A stretch of DNA of 64,000 nt from contig NZ_CP109013.1 of the NCBI RefSeq assembly GCF_036226745.1, positions 2,170,001 to 2,234,000 on the forward strand. The letters run 5' to 3'. A model generated the notes under the pieces. That model made no database searches. It was not told the DNA's origin and saw nothing but the letters and a program-made list of their open reading frames with translations. Within the stretch, counting starts at the first letter, position 1, and every line of letters starts with the position of its first letter. Shown piece after piece: positions 42,226 through 51,733 of the stretch. This stretch comes from Streptomyces sp. NBC_00683. Its GTDB lineage: Bacteria; Actinomycetota; Actinomycetes; Streptomycetales; Streptomycetaceae. The position numbers and the translations under genes are program-made.

Positions 42226-43233
42226 CTGCCCCTGGCCTGCCATGGTGGCCACGAGGACTGCCTTGATCGTGTGCATCCGGTTCTCGGCCTCGTCGAAGAC
42301 GACGGAGTGCCCGGACTCGAAGACCTCGTCGGTGACCTCCAGCTCGGTGAGGCCGTGGCGCTCGTGGATCTCCCGGGCCACTTTCGTACCGAGGTCGTGG
42401 TAGGCGGGGAGACAGTGCAGGAACTTGACGCCGTCGTTGCCGCTGGCCCGCAGGACGTCCATGGTCACGGCGTACGGCGCGAGCGCGGCGATCCGCTCGT
42501 CCCAGACCTCCTTGGGCTCCCCCATGGAGACCCAGACGTCGGTGGCGACGAAGTCGGTGCCGCGGACGCCTTCGGCGATGTCCTCGGTGAGGGTGATGCG
42601 CGCACCGCTGGACTCCGCGAGCTTGCGGGCCTGCGCCACGACCTCCTGGGCCGGCCAGTACGCCTCGGGCGCGACGATCCGGACGTCCATGCCGAGCAGG
42701 GCGCCGGTGATCACGTAGGAGTTGCCCATGTTGAAGCGGGCGTCGCCGAGGTAGGCGAAGCACAGCTGGTCCAGCGGCTTGTCGCTGTGCTCGGTCATCG
42801 TGAGGACGTCGGCGAGCATCTGGGTGGGGTGCCAGTCGTCGGTGAGGCCGTTGAAGACGGGGACGCCGCTGTACGCCGCCAGCTGCTCGACCGACTCCTG
42901 GCTGTCGCCGCGGTACTCGATGCCGTCGAACATCCGGCCGAGCACACGAGCGGTGTCCATGACCGACTCCTTGTGGCCCATCTGGGAGCCGGAGGGATCG
43001 AGGTACGTCGTGGAGGCGCCCTGGTCGGCGGCGGCCACCTCGAAGGCGCAACGGGTGCGGGTCGAGGTCTTCTCGAAGATCAGCGCGATGTTCTTCCCCC
43101 GCAGCCGCTGCACCTCCTCGCCCGCCCTCTTGGCGGCCTTGAGCTCGGCAGCCAGAGCGATCAGGCCGCGGAACTCCTCGGCCGTGAAATCCAGCTCCTT
43201 GATGAAGTGGCGGCCTGCGAGGTCTATGGCCAT
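42217..43233 (-). CDS. argF: Ornithine carbamoyltransferase
   Basis: A 338-residue enzyme that interconverts ornithine plus carbamoyl phosphate with citrulline. The carbamoyl-phosphate motif STRTR is at residues 57-61, HPTQ follows in [11 protein letters not shown], and HCLP in [12 protein letters not shown] carries the catalytic cysteine. The SMGEPKEVW loop is the ornithine-binding part. The N-terminus ([19 protein letters not shown]) resembles catabolic ArcB enzymes as much as ArgF. Beside arginine deiminase it probably works in the deiminase route, but a biosynthetic role is not excluded. The ATG at 43233 follows CAGGAG. Confidence 0.9.
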   Translation of the reverse strand: MAIDLAGRHFIKELDFTAEEFRGLIALAAELKAAKRAGEEVQRLRGKNIALIFEKTSTRTRCAFEVAAADQGASTTYLDPSGSQMGHKESVMDTARVLGRMFDGIEYRGDSQESVEQLAAYSGVPVFNGLTDDWHPTQMLADVLTMTEHSDKPLDQLCFAYLGDARFNMGNSYVITGALLGMDVRIVAPEAYWPAQEVVAQARKLAESSGARITLTEDIAEGVRGTDFVATDVWVSMGEPKEVWDERIAALAPYAVTMDVLRASGNDGVKFLHCLPAYHDLGTKVAREIHERHGLTELEVTDEVFESGHSVVFDEAENRMHTIKAVLVATMAGQGQYA

Positions 43234-43296
43234 GGTGACTGCTCCTGGGTCGGGCTGAGGGCACGCATACACTGACCCTGGAAGTCTATACGAGAC

Positions 43297-43312
43297 TACG
43301 CATTGATATACA
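43297..43312. promoter_or_regulatory. Possible ARG box before ornithine carbamoyltransferase
   Basis: TACGCATTGATATACA, 64 nt upstream of the start, matches the box at 42210-42225 in 11 of 16 bases, including TACGCAT. A further ACGCAT lies at 43263. The stretch is more AT-rich than its surroundings, as expected for a promoter. Confidence 0.38.
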
Positions 43313-43404
43313 GAGGCGGTGGGGTGCCCGGTCGCCCCTGAAGGAGCCCGGTCGCGCGCCGCCCGGCAGCCCGTCCGGGCCACGCGCCACCGGGCGGATC
43401 GGGC

Positions 43405-44637
43405 TCACACCGGGTCGCGCACCACCGGGCAGCTCATGCAGCGCGGACCGCCTCGGCCCCGCCCCAGCTCACTGCCGCGGATCTCGATGACCTCGATGCC
43501 CTCCTTGCGCAGAAAGGTGTTGGTGGTGGCGTTGCGCTCGTACGCGACGACGACCCCGGGTTCCACGGCCAGCACGTTGCAGCCGTCGTCCCACTGCTCG
43601 CGCTCGGCCGCGTGGACGTCCTGGGTGGCGGTGAGGACCCGGATCGTGTCCAGGCCCAGCGCGGCGGCGACGGCCCGGTGCATGTGCTCGGGCGGATGGT
43701 CGGTGACCTTCAGCTCCCGGGGGCCGCTGCCCGGCTCGATCGTGTAGGAACGGAGCATCCCCAGCCCGGCGTACTGCGTGAACGTGTCCCCGTCGATCAT
43801 CGTCATCACCGTGTCGAGGTGCATGAACGCGCGGCGCTTGGGCATGTCGAGCGCCACGATCGTCCGGGCCGACCCGGCGTCGAAGAGACCCCTGGCGAGC
43901 ATCTCCACGGCTTGCGGGGTGGTGCGCTCGCTCATCCCGATGAGGACGGCGCCCCGGCCGATCACGAGGACGTCGCCGCCCTCGATGGTGGACGGGTAGT
44001 CGTGCTGCCCCTCCGACCAGTGGTGGAAGACGCCCGCTTCCGGGCCGGTGAACAGCGGATGGTGCCGGTAGATCGCCTCGAAGTGCACGGTCTCGCGCTG
44101 CCTGGCCGGCCAGCGCATCGCGTTGATGGACACCCCGTCGTAGATCCATGCCGAGGTGTCGCGGGTGAAGAGGTGGTTGGGCAGCGGGTTGAGGAGGAAG
44201 TCGTCCAGGTCCATGACATGGAAGCGGACGGACGTCGGCTCGGCGTGCCGCTCAAGGAACTCCCGCTTCGTCATCCCGCCGACCAGCGCCTCGGCCAGCT
44301 CGGCGGCCGACAGCTCCTCGAAGACGGCACGCAGATGCTCGGTGGCGAGCGGCCCGTACTCCTTCTCCTCGAACACCCGGTCGAGGACGAGCCGCCGCGC
44401 CACCGGGATGTCGAGGGACTCACGGAGCAGATCACCGAAGAGGTGGACCTCCACACCGCGGTCGCGCAGCACATCGGCGAAGCCGTCGTGCTCCTCCCTC
44501 GCGCGGCGCACCCACAGCACGTCGTCGAACAGGAGCGCGTCCTTGTTGCTGGGGGTGAGCCGCTTCAGCTCCAGATCGGGGCGGTGCAGGATGACGCGGC
44601 GCAGCCGCCCGGCCTCGGAATCGACATGGAATCCCAT
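43405..44637 (-). CDS. arcA: Arginine deiminase
   Basis: A 410-residue enzyme that hydrolyses arginine to citrulline and ammonia. [30 protein letters not shown] is the family start. [18 protein letters not shown], and [13 protein letters not shown] contain the guanidinium- and catalysis-related residues, and GGPRCMS places the nucleophile at Cys400. The ATG at 44637 follows GGATGGAG. With OTC and a permease downstream on the same strand it forms most of an arginine deiminase pathway; carbamate kinase (ArcC) is not in the window. Confidence 0.93.
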   Translation of the reverse strand: MGFHVDSEAGRLRRVILHRPDLELKRLTPSNKDALLFDDVLWVRRAREEHDGFADVLRDRGVEVHLFGDLLRESLDIPVARRLVLDRVFEEKEYGPLATEHLRAVFEELSAAELAEALVGGMTKREFLERHAEPTSVRFHVMDLDDFLLNPLPNHLFTRDTSAWIYDGVSINAMRWPARQRETVHFEAIYRHHPLFTGPEAGVFHHWSEGQHDYPSTIEGGDVLVIGRGAVLIGMSERTTPQAVEMLARGLFDAGSARTIVALDMPKRRAFMHLDTVMTMIDGDTFTQYAGLGMLRSYTIEPGSGPRELKVTDHPPEHMHRAVAAALGLDTIRVLTATQDVHAAEREQWDDGCNVLAVEPGVVVAYERNATTNTFLRKEGIEVIEIRGSELGRGRGGPRCMSCPVVRDPV

Positions 44638-44709
44638 GTCTCCATCCTCACCGCGCGGAGCGCCGTTCACCCTGCGAACGGCCAACCGATTCCCGGACGG
44701 GCCCGGGAG

Positions 44710-47253
44710 CTACAGCCTGGGGTCGACCGGCTCGGACTCCAGGGCCAGTACCGCGAAGACCGCTTCGTGGATCCTCCACAGGGGCTCTCCGTCGGCCAGC
44801 CGGTCCAGGGCCTCCAGGCCGAGGGCGTACTCCCGCAGGGCCAGCGACCGCTTGTGGCCGAGGAACCGCGAACGCAGCCGGTCCAGGTTCTCCGGACGCG
44901 TGTACTCGGGGCCGTAGATGATCCGCAGGTACTCCCTGCCGCGCACCTTGATGCCCGGCTGGACCAGCCTGCCCTTCGCGTCCCTGACGAGCGCGCCGAG
45001 CGGCTTGACGACCATGCCCTCGCCGCCGCGCCCGGTCATCTCCAGCCACCAGTCGATCCCCGAGCGCACGGAGTCCTCGTCCCCGGTGTCGACGACCAGC
45101 CGCCGGGTGACCTGGAGCAGCCCGGTGGGGTCGTGCTCGACCAGGCGGTCCAGCCAGGCCAGCTGCTCGTCGTGCGGTACGGAGGCGAGTGAGCGGCCCC
45201 GCACGGCAAGGATCTGGAACGGCGCGAGACGGACACCGTCGAGCCCCTCGGTACTCCAGCAGTAGCGGCGGTAAGCCTCGGTGAAGGCCGCCGCGTCCGC
45301 GGCACGCTCCTGCTGACGTCCGGCGAGAGCGCCGACGTCCACACCGCGGGCAGCCGCCGCGGCCAGGGCCTCGCCCGCCACGGGAAGGACCGCACCCGAC
45401 GCGGCGCCCACCGCCGCGTACTGCGAGCGCAGCAGCCCGGCCGCCTTGAGGGACCAGGGCATCAGCTCGGCGTCCAGCAGCACCCAGTCCGTGTCCCACT
45501 CCTCCCAGAGTCCGGCGGCGGTGACGGCCGTGCGGAGCCTGCCGAGGATCACCTCGGTGAGCGCCACGTCGTCCAGGAACGGCCGGCCGGTACGGGTGTG
45601 CAGCGCCCCCGTGGGGCCCTCGGCGCCGAAGCGCTCACGCGCCGTGTCCGCGTCGCGGCAGACCAGGGCCACCGCACGCGAACCCATGTGCTTCTCCTCG
45701 CAGACGACCTTGGCGACGCCGTCCGCCCGGTACTGGGCGAAGGCCTCGGCCGGATGCTCCAGGAAGCCCTCCTCGTGGGACGTCGCGGTCGGGGCCATGG
45801 TCGGCGGGAGATAGGCCAGCAGTCTCGGGTCGACGGCGAACCGGCTCATCACCTCGAGGGCCGCCGCCGCGTTCTCCTCGCGCACGGCGATCCGGCCCAT
45901 GTGCCGGGTCTCCACGATGCGGCGGCCCTGCACGTCGGCGAGGTCGAGCGGACGCCCCTCACGGCCTCCGGGAGCCTCGGTCGTCAGGGGCTTCACGGGC
46001 TCGTACCAGACCTGCTCGGCCGGTACGTCGACGATCTCGCGCTCCGGCCAGCGCAGCGCGGTCATCTTCCCGCCGAAGACCGCTCCGGTGTCCAGGCACA
46101 GGGTGTTGTTGACCCAGGAGGTGGTGGGCACCGGGGTGTGGCCGTAGACGACGGCCGCGCGGCCGCGGTAGTCCTCCGCCCACGGGTAGCGCACGGGCAG
46201 GCCGAACTCGTCGGTCTCGCCTGTCGTGTCCCCGTACAGCGCGTGCGAACGGACCCGCCCCGAGGTGCGCCCGTGGTACTTCTCGGGCAGGCCCGCGTGG
46301 CAGACGACCAGCTTGCCGCCGTCCAGGACGTAGTGGCTGACCAGCCCGTCGATGAACTCCTTCACCTGTTCCCGGAACTCCGGGTCCTTCGCGTCCTCCC
46401 GCTCCAGCTGCTCGATGGTCTCGGCGAGGCCGTATCTGACCTGGACCTGCCGCCCCTTGAGGTACCGGCCGAGCTTGTTCTCGTGGTTGCCCGGAACGCA
46501 CAGGGCGTTGCCGGCCGACACCATGGACATGACGCGGCGCAGCACACCGGGGCTGTCGGGACCGCGGTCGACGAGGTCGCCGACGAACACGGCGGTGCGC
46601 CCGTCGGGGTGCGCGCCGTCGGTGTATCCGAGCTTGCCGAGCAGGGACTCCAGCTCGGAACTGCAGCCGTGGATGTCACCGATGATGTCGAAGGGGCCGG
46701 TGAGGTGGCGGAGGTCGTTGTATCGGCGCTCCAGGACGACTTCGGCGCTGTCGGCCTCCTCCTCGGTGCGCAGGACGTGCACCTTGCGGAAGCCCTCGCG
46801 CTCCAGTCCGCGCAGCGAACGGCGCAGCTCGCGCCGGTGGCGCTGGACGACGTGGCGGGGCATGTCCGCGCGGTCGGGCCGCTTCGCGTTGCGCGCGAGG
46901 CAGACCTCCTCGGGCAGGTCGAGCACGACGGCGATGGGCAGCACGTCGTGCTCCCTGGCCAGCTGAACGAGCTGCTTGCGGCTCTCGGCCTGCACGTTGG
47001 TGGCGTCGACGACGGTGAGCCGTCCGGCCGCGAGGCGCTTGCCCGCGATGTAGTGCAGGACGTCGAAGGCGTCACGGCTCGCGCTCTGATCGTTCTCGTC
47101 GTCGGCGACGAGGCCGCGGCAGAAGTCCGAGGAGACGATCTCGGTGGGCTTGAAGTGCTTGCGGGCGAAGGTGGACTTGCCCGATCCGCTGGCGCCGATG
47201 AGCACGACGAGGGAGAGGTCGGTCACCGGCAGCGTGCGAGAGGTACTGGTCAT
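44710..47253 (-). CDS. pnkp: Polynucleotide kinase-phosphatase-ligase of RNA repair
   Basis: An 847-residue three-domain enzyme. The 5'-kinase domain has the P-loop GASGSGKST (20-28). The 2',3'-phosphatase is a metallophosphoesterase with GDIHGC (192-197), GDLVDRGP (225-232), GNHE (255-258) and GHTP (371-374). The ligase part has the adenylated lysine in EEKHMG (Lys521). This is the order of bacterial Pnkp, which with Hen1 heals and seals RNAs cut by ribotoxins. The ligase domain needs Hen1 for sealing. The ATG at 47253 overlaps the hen1 stop by 4 nt, so the two are made together, Hen1 first. Confidence 0.95.
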   Translation of the reverse strand: MTSTSRTLPVTDLSLVVLIGASGSGKSTFARKHFKPTEIVSSDFCRGLVADDENDQSASRDAFDVLHYIAGKRLAAGRLTVVDATNVQAESRKQLVQLAREHDVLPIAVVLDLPEEVCLARNAKRPDRADMPRHVVQRHRRELRRSLRGLEREGFRKVHVLRTEEEADSAEVVLERRYNDLRHLTGPFDIIGDIHGCSSELESLLGKLGYTDGAHPDGRTAVFVGDLVDRGPDSPGVLRRVMSMVSAGNALCVPGNHENKLGRYLKGRQVQVRYGLAETIEQLEREDAKDPEFREQVKEFIDGLVSHYVLDGGKLVVCHAGLPEKYHGRTSGRVRSHALYGDTTGETDEFGLPVRYPWAEDYRGRAAVVYGHTPVPTTSWVNNTLCLDTGAVFGGKMTALRWPEREIVDVPAEQVWYEPVKPLTTEAPGGREGRPLDLADVQGRRIVETRHMGRIAVREENAAAALEVMSRFAVDPRLLAYLPPTMAPTATSHEEGFLEHPAEAFAQYRADGVAKVVCEEKHMGSRAVALVCRDADTARERFGAEGPTGALHTRTGRPFLDDVALTEVILGRLRTAVTAAGLWEEWDTDWVLLDAELMPWSLKAAGLLRSQYAAVGAASGAVLPVAGEALAAAAARGVDVGALAGRQQERAADAAAFTEAYRRYCWSTEGLDGVRLAPFQILAVRGRSLASVPHDEQLAWLDRLVEHDPTGLLQVTRRLVVDTGDEDSVRSGIDWWLEMTGRGGEGMVVKPLGALVRDAKGRLVQPGIKVRGREYLRIIYGPEYTRPENLDRLRSRFLGHKRSLALREYALGLEALDRLADGEPLWRIHEAVFAVLALESEPVDPRL

Positions 47254-48773
47254 GCGGCCTTCGCCTCCTTCGTCTTTCCGTCGTTCTTCTCGTCGTTCTC
47301 CGCACCGGACTCTTCGCCGGTCGTGTCCTTCTCCGTGGACATCGTGAACACGGCCATCTGTGTGGGCGGCCCCACTTCGGGGTCGTCCGGCCCCACGGGT
47401 ACGAACGCGACGCCGTAGCCGTGACGCTCGGACACCTGCCGGGCCCAGACGCGGAATTCCTCCCTGCTCCACTCGAAACGGTGGTCGCCGTGGCGCACGT
47501 GTCCGGCCGGGAGCGTCTCCCAGCGGACGTTGTACTCGACGTTCGGCGTGGTCACCAGCACGGTCTGCGGCCGCGCCGAACCGAACACCGCGTACTCCAG
47601 CGCGGGCAGTCGCGGCAGGTCGAGGTGCTCGATCACCTCACTGAGCACCGCGGCGTCGTACCCCTTGAGCTGCTTGTCGGTGTACGTGAGTGCGCCCTGC
47701 CGGAGCGTGACCCGGCCGGCCTGCCGCTCCCCCATCCGGTCCAGCTTCAGCCTGCGGGAGGCGATCGTCAGAGCACGCATCGACACGTCGACCCCGACGA
47801 TCTCCGTGAACCGCACGTCCTTGAGCAGCGCCTGCACCAACTGGCCCTGCCCACAGCCCAGGTCGAGCACCCGGCTCGCCCCGGCGGCGCGCAGTGCCTC
47901 CAGGATCGCCGCACGGCGCTGCTCGGCGAGCGGCACCGGCTTCTCCTCGGTGTCGGTGGTCTCGTCCACGGCGTTGTCGACGCTCTCCACCTCCAGGTCG
48001 TCGGACTCGGCGAGCCGCACCAGTTCGAGCCGTTCCATCGCCTGCCGGGTCAGACCCCAGCGGCGGGAGAGATAGCGGCTGGTGATCAGCCGCTGCTCGG
48101 GGTGCTCGGCCAGCCACCCCTCGCCCGCCCGCAGCAGCTTGTCCACCTCGTCGGGCGCGACCCAGTAGTGCTTGGCGTCGTCGAGCACCGGCAACAGCAC
48201 ATAGAGCTGGCGCAGTGCGTCGGCGAGACGCAACTCCCCCTCCAGCACGAGCCGTACGTAGCGCGAGTCGCCCCACTCGGGGAACTTCTCGTCCAGCGGT
48301 ACGGCTACGGCGTCCACGCTCCTCCAGCCGAGCGGCCCGAAGAGCTTCTCCACCAGTTCGACGCCGCCGCGGGCCGGCAGTGCGGGCACTTCGACGCGCA
48401 GCGGGAGGGGCTCCTGGACGCGCTCGGGCATGGCGCGGCACACCCCGTTCAGCGCGGACTTGAAGACCGTCGTCATCGCGACCGAGAGGAGGGACGAGGC
48501 GGCGTACGGCCGGTCGTTGACGTACTGCGCGAGCGCCGCATCGGGGGCGCCGCCCCGGCCCTTGCCCTTGCCTCGCCGAACCAGCGCCACCGGATCCACC
48601 TCCAGCAGGAGCGCGGCCGTGCAGCGCTCCGCGGATGCCTCGGGGTAGAAGACATGCGCGGTGCCGTGCGAGGTGGAGAACGTCTGCGCCTTCTCGGGAT
48701 GCTTGTGCAGCAGAAAGCCGAGATCGGTGGCGGGACGCTCCGGGGTGCCGGTCGTGCTGATAGTCAGGAACAC
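47250..48773 (-). CDS. hen1: 3'-terminal RNA ribose 2'-O-methyltransferase Hen1
   Basis: A 507-residue partner of Pnkp. The N-terminal half (1-260) is the Hen1-specific domain that activates the ligase. From about 298 a methyltransferase domain follows, with SAM loop DLGCGQGQ (304-311) and the Mn2+-binding set ExxEH at 379-383 with a further histidine near 428-431. It adds a 2'-O-methyl mark at the broken RNA end before sealing, so the repaired site resists a second cut. The acidic/lysine-rich tail (480-507) is probably disordered. GTG at 48773 is the start that fits the family N-terminus FLTISTT. Confidence 0.94.
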   Translation of the reverse strand: MFLTISTTGTPERPATDLGFLLHKHPEKAQTFSTSHGTAHVFYPEASAERCTAALLLEVDPVALVRRGKGKGRGGAPDAALAQYVNDRPYAASSLLSVAMTTVFKSALNGVCRAMPERVQEPLPLRVEVPALPARGGVELVEKLFGPLGWRSVDAVAVPLDEKFPEWGDSRYVRLVLEGELRLADALRQLYVLLPVLDDAKHYWVAPDEVDKLLRAGEGWLAEHPEQRLITSRYLSRRWGLTRQAMERLELVRLAESDDLEVESVDNAVDETTDTEEKPVPLAEQRRAAILEALRAAGASRVLDLGCGQGQLVQALLKDVRFTEIVGVDVSMRALTIASRRLKLDRMGERQAGRVTLRQGALTYTDKQLKGYDAAVLSEVIEHLDLPRLPALEYAVFGSARPQTVLVTTPNVEYNVRWETLPAGHVRHGDHRFEWSREEFRVWARQVSERHGYGVAFVPVGPDDPEVGPPTQMAVFTMSTEKDTTGEESGAENDEKNDGKTKEAKAA

Positions 48774-48803
48774 CCGTCCGAGTATGGCCCTGCACCCCAC
48801 CTC

Positions 48804-49751
48804 CTACCAGGCATTTTCGGGTCCGGTCGGTCTCGGCAGAGCCGCCAGCTCGGCGATCTCGGACGGGCCGACCCGGCAGCAGCCCCCGATGAGTCTGGCG
48901 CCGGCCCGCTGCCAGTCCCGCACCCGCCCCGGGTCGAAGGTGCCTTCCCCGGTCCACCTCCGGCCCACGGCGTCCCACACCTCGCCGCTGTTCGGATAGA
49001 CGACGACGGGCTTGCCCGTCACGGCCGCCGCCACCTCCACCGCACGCTCCGCGTCCGCCGGGTCGCAGCAGTTGACCCCGACGGCCACCACCTGGTCGTT
49101 GCCCGCAGCGATCCCGAAGGCCTCCTCGATCGGCTGGCCCGCCCTGGTCCGGTCACCCGCCACGCTGTACGAGAGCCAGACCGGGACGGCGCAGTCCTGA
49201 ACCGCCTCCAGCAGCGCCTCCGCCTCGTCGAGGTCCGGCACCGTCTCCAGGGCCAGCACATCGGGGCCCGCCGCAGCCAGGGTCTCCACCCTGGGGCGGT
49301 GGAAGCGCTCCAGCTCGCGGACGCTCAGCCCGTATCGGCCGCGGTACTCGCTGCCGTCCGCGAGCATCGCCCCGTACGGTCCGACGGAGGCTGCTACCCA
49401 GAGCTCCCGCCCGGTGCCCGCACCGGCCCCGCGTGCCAGCGCCACGCTGCCGGCCATCAGCTCGGCGGCCCTGTCCCGTCCGATGCCGCGCCGCCCGAAC
49501 CCTTCGAACGTCGCCTGGTAGCTGGCGGTGATGAGTACCTGCGCCCCCGCCCGCGCATAGGCCGCGTGGGCCGCCTCGATCTGCTGGGGCGCGTCGGCCA
49601 GGAGCCGGGCCGACCACAGTGCGTCGGACAGGTCGCACCCCTGCGCCCCCAGTTGGTTGGAGAGACCTCCGTCCAGCACAACGGTGCCTTCGGCGAGCGC
49701 GTCGCCGAGGGTACGGCCGGTCGGCTCGTGGGGAGTCCGGGCGGATTCCAC
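48804..49751 (-). CDS. mmuM: Homocysteine S-methyltransferase
   Basis: A 315-residue enzyme of the MmuM class, making methionine from homocysteine with S-methylmethionine or a similar donor. VVLDGGLSNQLGAQGCDL starts the barrel. VGVNCCDP carries one zinc ligand and LIGGCCRVGP the paired cysteines. The GTG start at 49751 is used. It is followed by hen1 30 nt downstream on the same strand, so it may share a transcript with the RNA-repair genes, although no functional link is known to me. Confidence 0.9.
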   Translation of the reverse strand: MESARTPHEPTGRTLGDALAEGTVVLDGGLSNQLGAQGCDLSDALWSARLLADAPQQIEAAHAAYARAGAQVLITASYQATFEGFGRRGIGRDRAAELMAGSVALARGAGAGTGRELWVAASVGPYGAMLADGSEYRGRYGLSVRELERFHRPRVETLAAAGPDVLALETVPDLDEAEALLEAVQDCAVPVWLSYSVAGDRTRAGQPIEEAFGIAAGNDQVVAVGVNCCDPADAERAVEVAAAVTGKPVVVYPNSGEVWDAVGRRWTGEGTFDPGRVRDWQRAGARLIGGCCRVGPSEIAELAALPRPTGPENAW

Positions 49752-49766
49752 AGCTGCTCCTTCCCG

Positions 49767-50690
49767 TCAGCTCAGCTGGGCCTGGACCTGCGACGAGATC
49801 AGCTCCAGGTGTTCCAGGTCGTGCAGGTCGAGGATCTGCAGATAGATCCGGGACGCTCCGATCGCCGCGTACTGGCCGATCTTGTCGACCACCTCGTCGG
49901 GTGAGCCCGCCAGGCCGTTCGCCTTGAGGTCCTCGACGTCCCTGCCGATCGCGGCGGCCCGCCGGGCCACCTCCGCGTCGTTCTTCCCGGCGCAGACCAC
50001 CAGGGCGTTGGAGTACACCAGGTCGTCCGGGGCACGGCCGGCCGCCTTGGCCGCCTCCCTGACGCGGCCGAACTGCTTCTCGCTGTCCTCGATGGACGCG
50101 AAGGGGATGTTGAACTCGTCCGCGTACTGCGCGGCCAGCCGCGGCGTGCGGACCGCACCGTGCCCGCCGATCAGGACAGGCACCTTGGCCTGGGCCGGCT
50201 TGGGAAGCGCGGGTGAGTCGGTGAGCTGGTAGTACGTGCCGTCGTAGGTGAAGGTCTTGCCGACCTCGGTCCCCCACAGCCCCGTGATGATCGCCAGCTG
50301 CTCCTCCAGGCGGCCGAACTTCTCCTTGGGGAACGGAATGCCGTACGCCTTGTGCTCCGCCTCGAACCAGCCCGCACCCAGGCCCAGCTCGACCCGGCCG
50401 CCGGACATCCGGTCGACCTGGGCCACCTGGATGGCCAGCACTCCGGGCAGTCGGAAGGTGCCCGCCGTCATCAGCGTGCCGAGCCGGATCCGCTTGGTTT
50501 CGCGGGCCAGACCGGCCAGGGTGATCCACGCGTCCGTCGGTCCGGGCAGCCCGTCCCCGGAGCCCATGCGGAGATAGTGGTCCGAACGGTAGAAGGCATC
50601 GAAGCCGAGGTCCTCGGTGGCCTTGGCGACAGTGAGCAGGGTGTCGTAGTCGGCCCCTTGCTGGGGCTCGGTGAAGATTCGAAGATCCAT
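49767..50690 (-). CDS. LLM-class F420-dependent oxidoreductase
   Basis: A 307-residue luciferase-like monooxygenase-family enzyme, probably using F420. MDLRIFTEPQQGADYDTLL, FYRSDHYLRMGSGDGLPGPTDAWITLAGLARET and GRVELGLGAGWFEAEHKAYGIPFP are typical of the TIGR03560-like actinobacterial group. The substrate is unknown. The ATG at 50690 follows GGATGGAGGC. The methyltransferase gene starts 15 nt after its stop. Confidence 0.87.
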   Translation of the reverse strand: MDLRIFTEPQQGADYDTLLTVAKATEDLGFDAFYRSDHYLRMGSGDGLPGPTDAWITLAGLARETKRIRLGTLMTAGTFRLPGVLAIQVAQVDRMSGGRVELGLGAGWFEAEHKAYGIPFPKEKFGRLEEQLAIITGLWGTEVGKTFTYDGTYYQLTDSPALPKPAQAKVPVLIGGHGAVRTPRLAAQYADEFNIPFASIEDSEKQFGRVREAAKAAGRAPDDLVYSNALVVCAGKNDAEVARRAAAIGRDVEDLKANGLAGSPDEVVDKIGQYAAIGASRIYLQILDLHDLEHLELISSQVQAQLS

Positions 50691-50718
50691 GCCTCCATCC
50701 TGCACCTTCGGGTCGGGC

Positions 50719-51249
50719 TCATGGCTGCCCGGCCACGAAGCCGGCCGGCCCGCGAATCACCCCGTACGGACCGTCACGCTCCCGGCCCTGCTCCTGTTCC
50801 CGCTCCTGTTCCTGTGCGGCGAGCCGTCTGAGCATCCCGTGCACCCTGTCGATCGACTCGTCGACGGCGTCTATCGCCTCGATGCACTGCCAGTAGAGCC
50901 CGTCCTCCTCCGTGTCGCAGGCGACCCCGACCAGCGCGATGCCCACGTCACCGAGGAGCAGCCCGAGTGCGCCCAACGTTCTTGGCACATCGGCCACTTC
51001 GGAGAGCTGTGCGGCCCGCGCGGCACCGGCCGGCACCATCGGGTGGTCGAGCACGGCGGCGCCCCGTCCGCCGATCTCGCTGAGTCCGCGTGCGTCGGTC
51101 CGCAACTCCGCCGGTCCGCAGCGCACCAGCTGTCCGCCGACCGTCCGGGCGAGCGCCTGCGCCTGCCAGGCCTCCGCCATGACGGCCGGGGCCCCCCGGC
51201 TCGCCGCAAGGGCCCGCCGCCCGGCCTCGATAAGCCGCTCCGCTTCCAT
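50719..51249 (-). CDS. Helical protein of streptomycetes (DUF6099-like)
   Basis: A 176-residue, largely alpha-helical cytosolic protein: MEAERLIEAGRRALAASRGAPAVMAEAWQAQALAR, then VGIALVGVACDTEEDGLYWQCIEAIDAVDESIDRVHGML. It ends in a Glu/Gln/Arg-rich stretch and has no catalytic motif. It resembles a conserved uncharacterised family found in streptomycetes; I recall it as DUF6099 but could not check. The ATG at 51249 follows GGGGGAA. It may share a transcript with the LLM gene 28 nt downstream. Confidence 0.7.
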   Translation of the reverse strand: MEAERLIEAGRRALAASRGAPAVMAEAWQAQALARTVGGQLVRCGPAELRTDARGLSEIGGRGAAVLDHPMVPAGAARAAQLSEVADVPRTLGALGLLLGDVGIALVGVACDTEEDGLYWQCIEAIDAVDESIDRVHGMLRRLAAQEQEREQEQGRERDGPYGVIRGPAGFVAGQP

Positions 51250-51373
51250 GTGATTCCCCCGTCGTTGCGAAAACCCGCTCACCTCTTTCATTACCCACAG
51301 TGAGGTGAGCGGCACCGGAAAGCCAGAGGAAATCGGAAATCTGTGGACAGGAAGTCGATTGTGGAGAAGTCGA

Positions 51374-51733
51374 TCACTCCGAAGAGTGACGACCGTCGAG
51401 TTGAGTGGGTTTCGGCGCCGGGAAGCGCACCTCATTCCGGTCGATCTTGGCCGCCAGCGCCGCCAGCACGTCGACACCGAGCACTTCGCAGAACTGCAGC
51501 AGATACGCCAGAACGTCGGCCACCTCGTCCGCGACCCGGTGCGCCGTCCCGGGATCCTCCATCACCCGGGCCGACTGCTCCGGTGTCAGCCACTGGAAGA
51601 TCTCCAGGAGTTCGGAGGCCTCGACACTCAGCGCGACCGCCAGGTTCTTCGGGGTGTGGTACTGCTCCCAGGCCCGTGCCGCCGCGAAGTCGGCCAGCCG
51701 CCGCTGCAGTTCAGCTACATCAAAGTCCGTCAC
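51374..51733 (-). CDS. MazG-like nucleotide pyrophosphohydrolase
   Basis: A 119-residue protein of the short MazG/RS21-C6 kind. EASELLEIFQW carries the first acidic metal-binding set (ExxE) and DEVADVLAYLLQF the second (ExxD), as in the all-alpha NTP pyrophosphatases. It should clean up non-standard dNTPs. A GTG at 51733 overlaps the upstream ATPase gene stop, so it is translated after that gene. Confidence 0.88.
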   Translation of the reverse strand: MTDFDVAELQRRLADFAAARAWEQYHTPKNLAVALSVEASELLEIFQWLTPEQSARVMEDPGTAHRVADEVADVLAYLLQFCEVLGVDVLAALAAKIDRNEVRFPAPKPTQLDGRHSSE

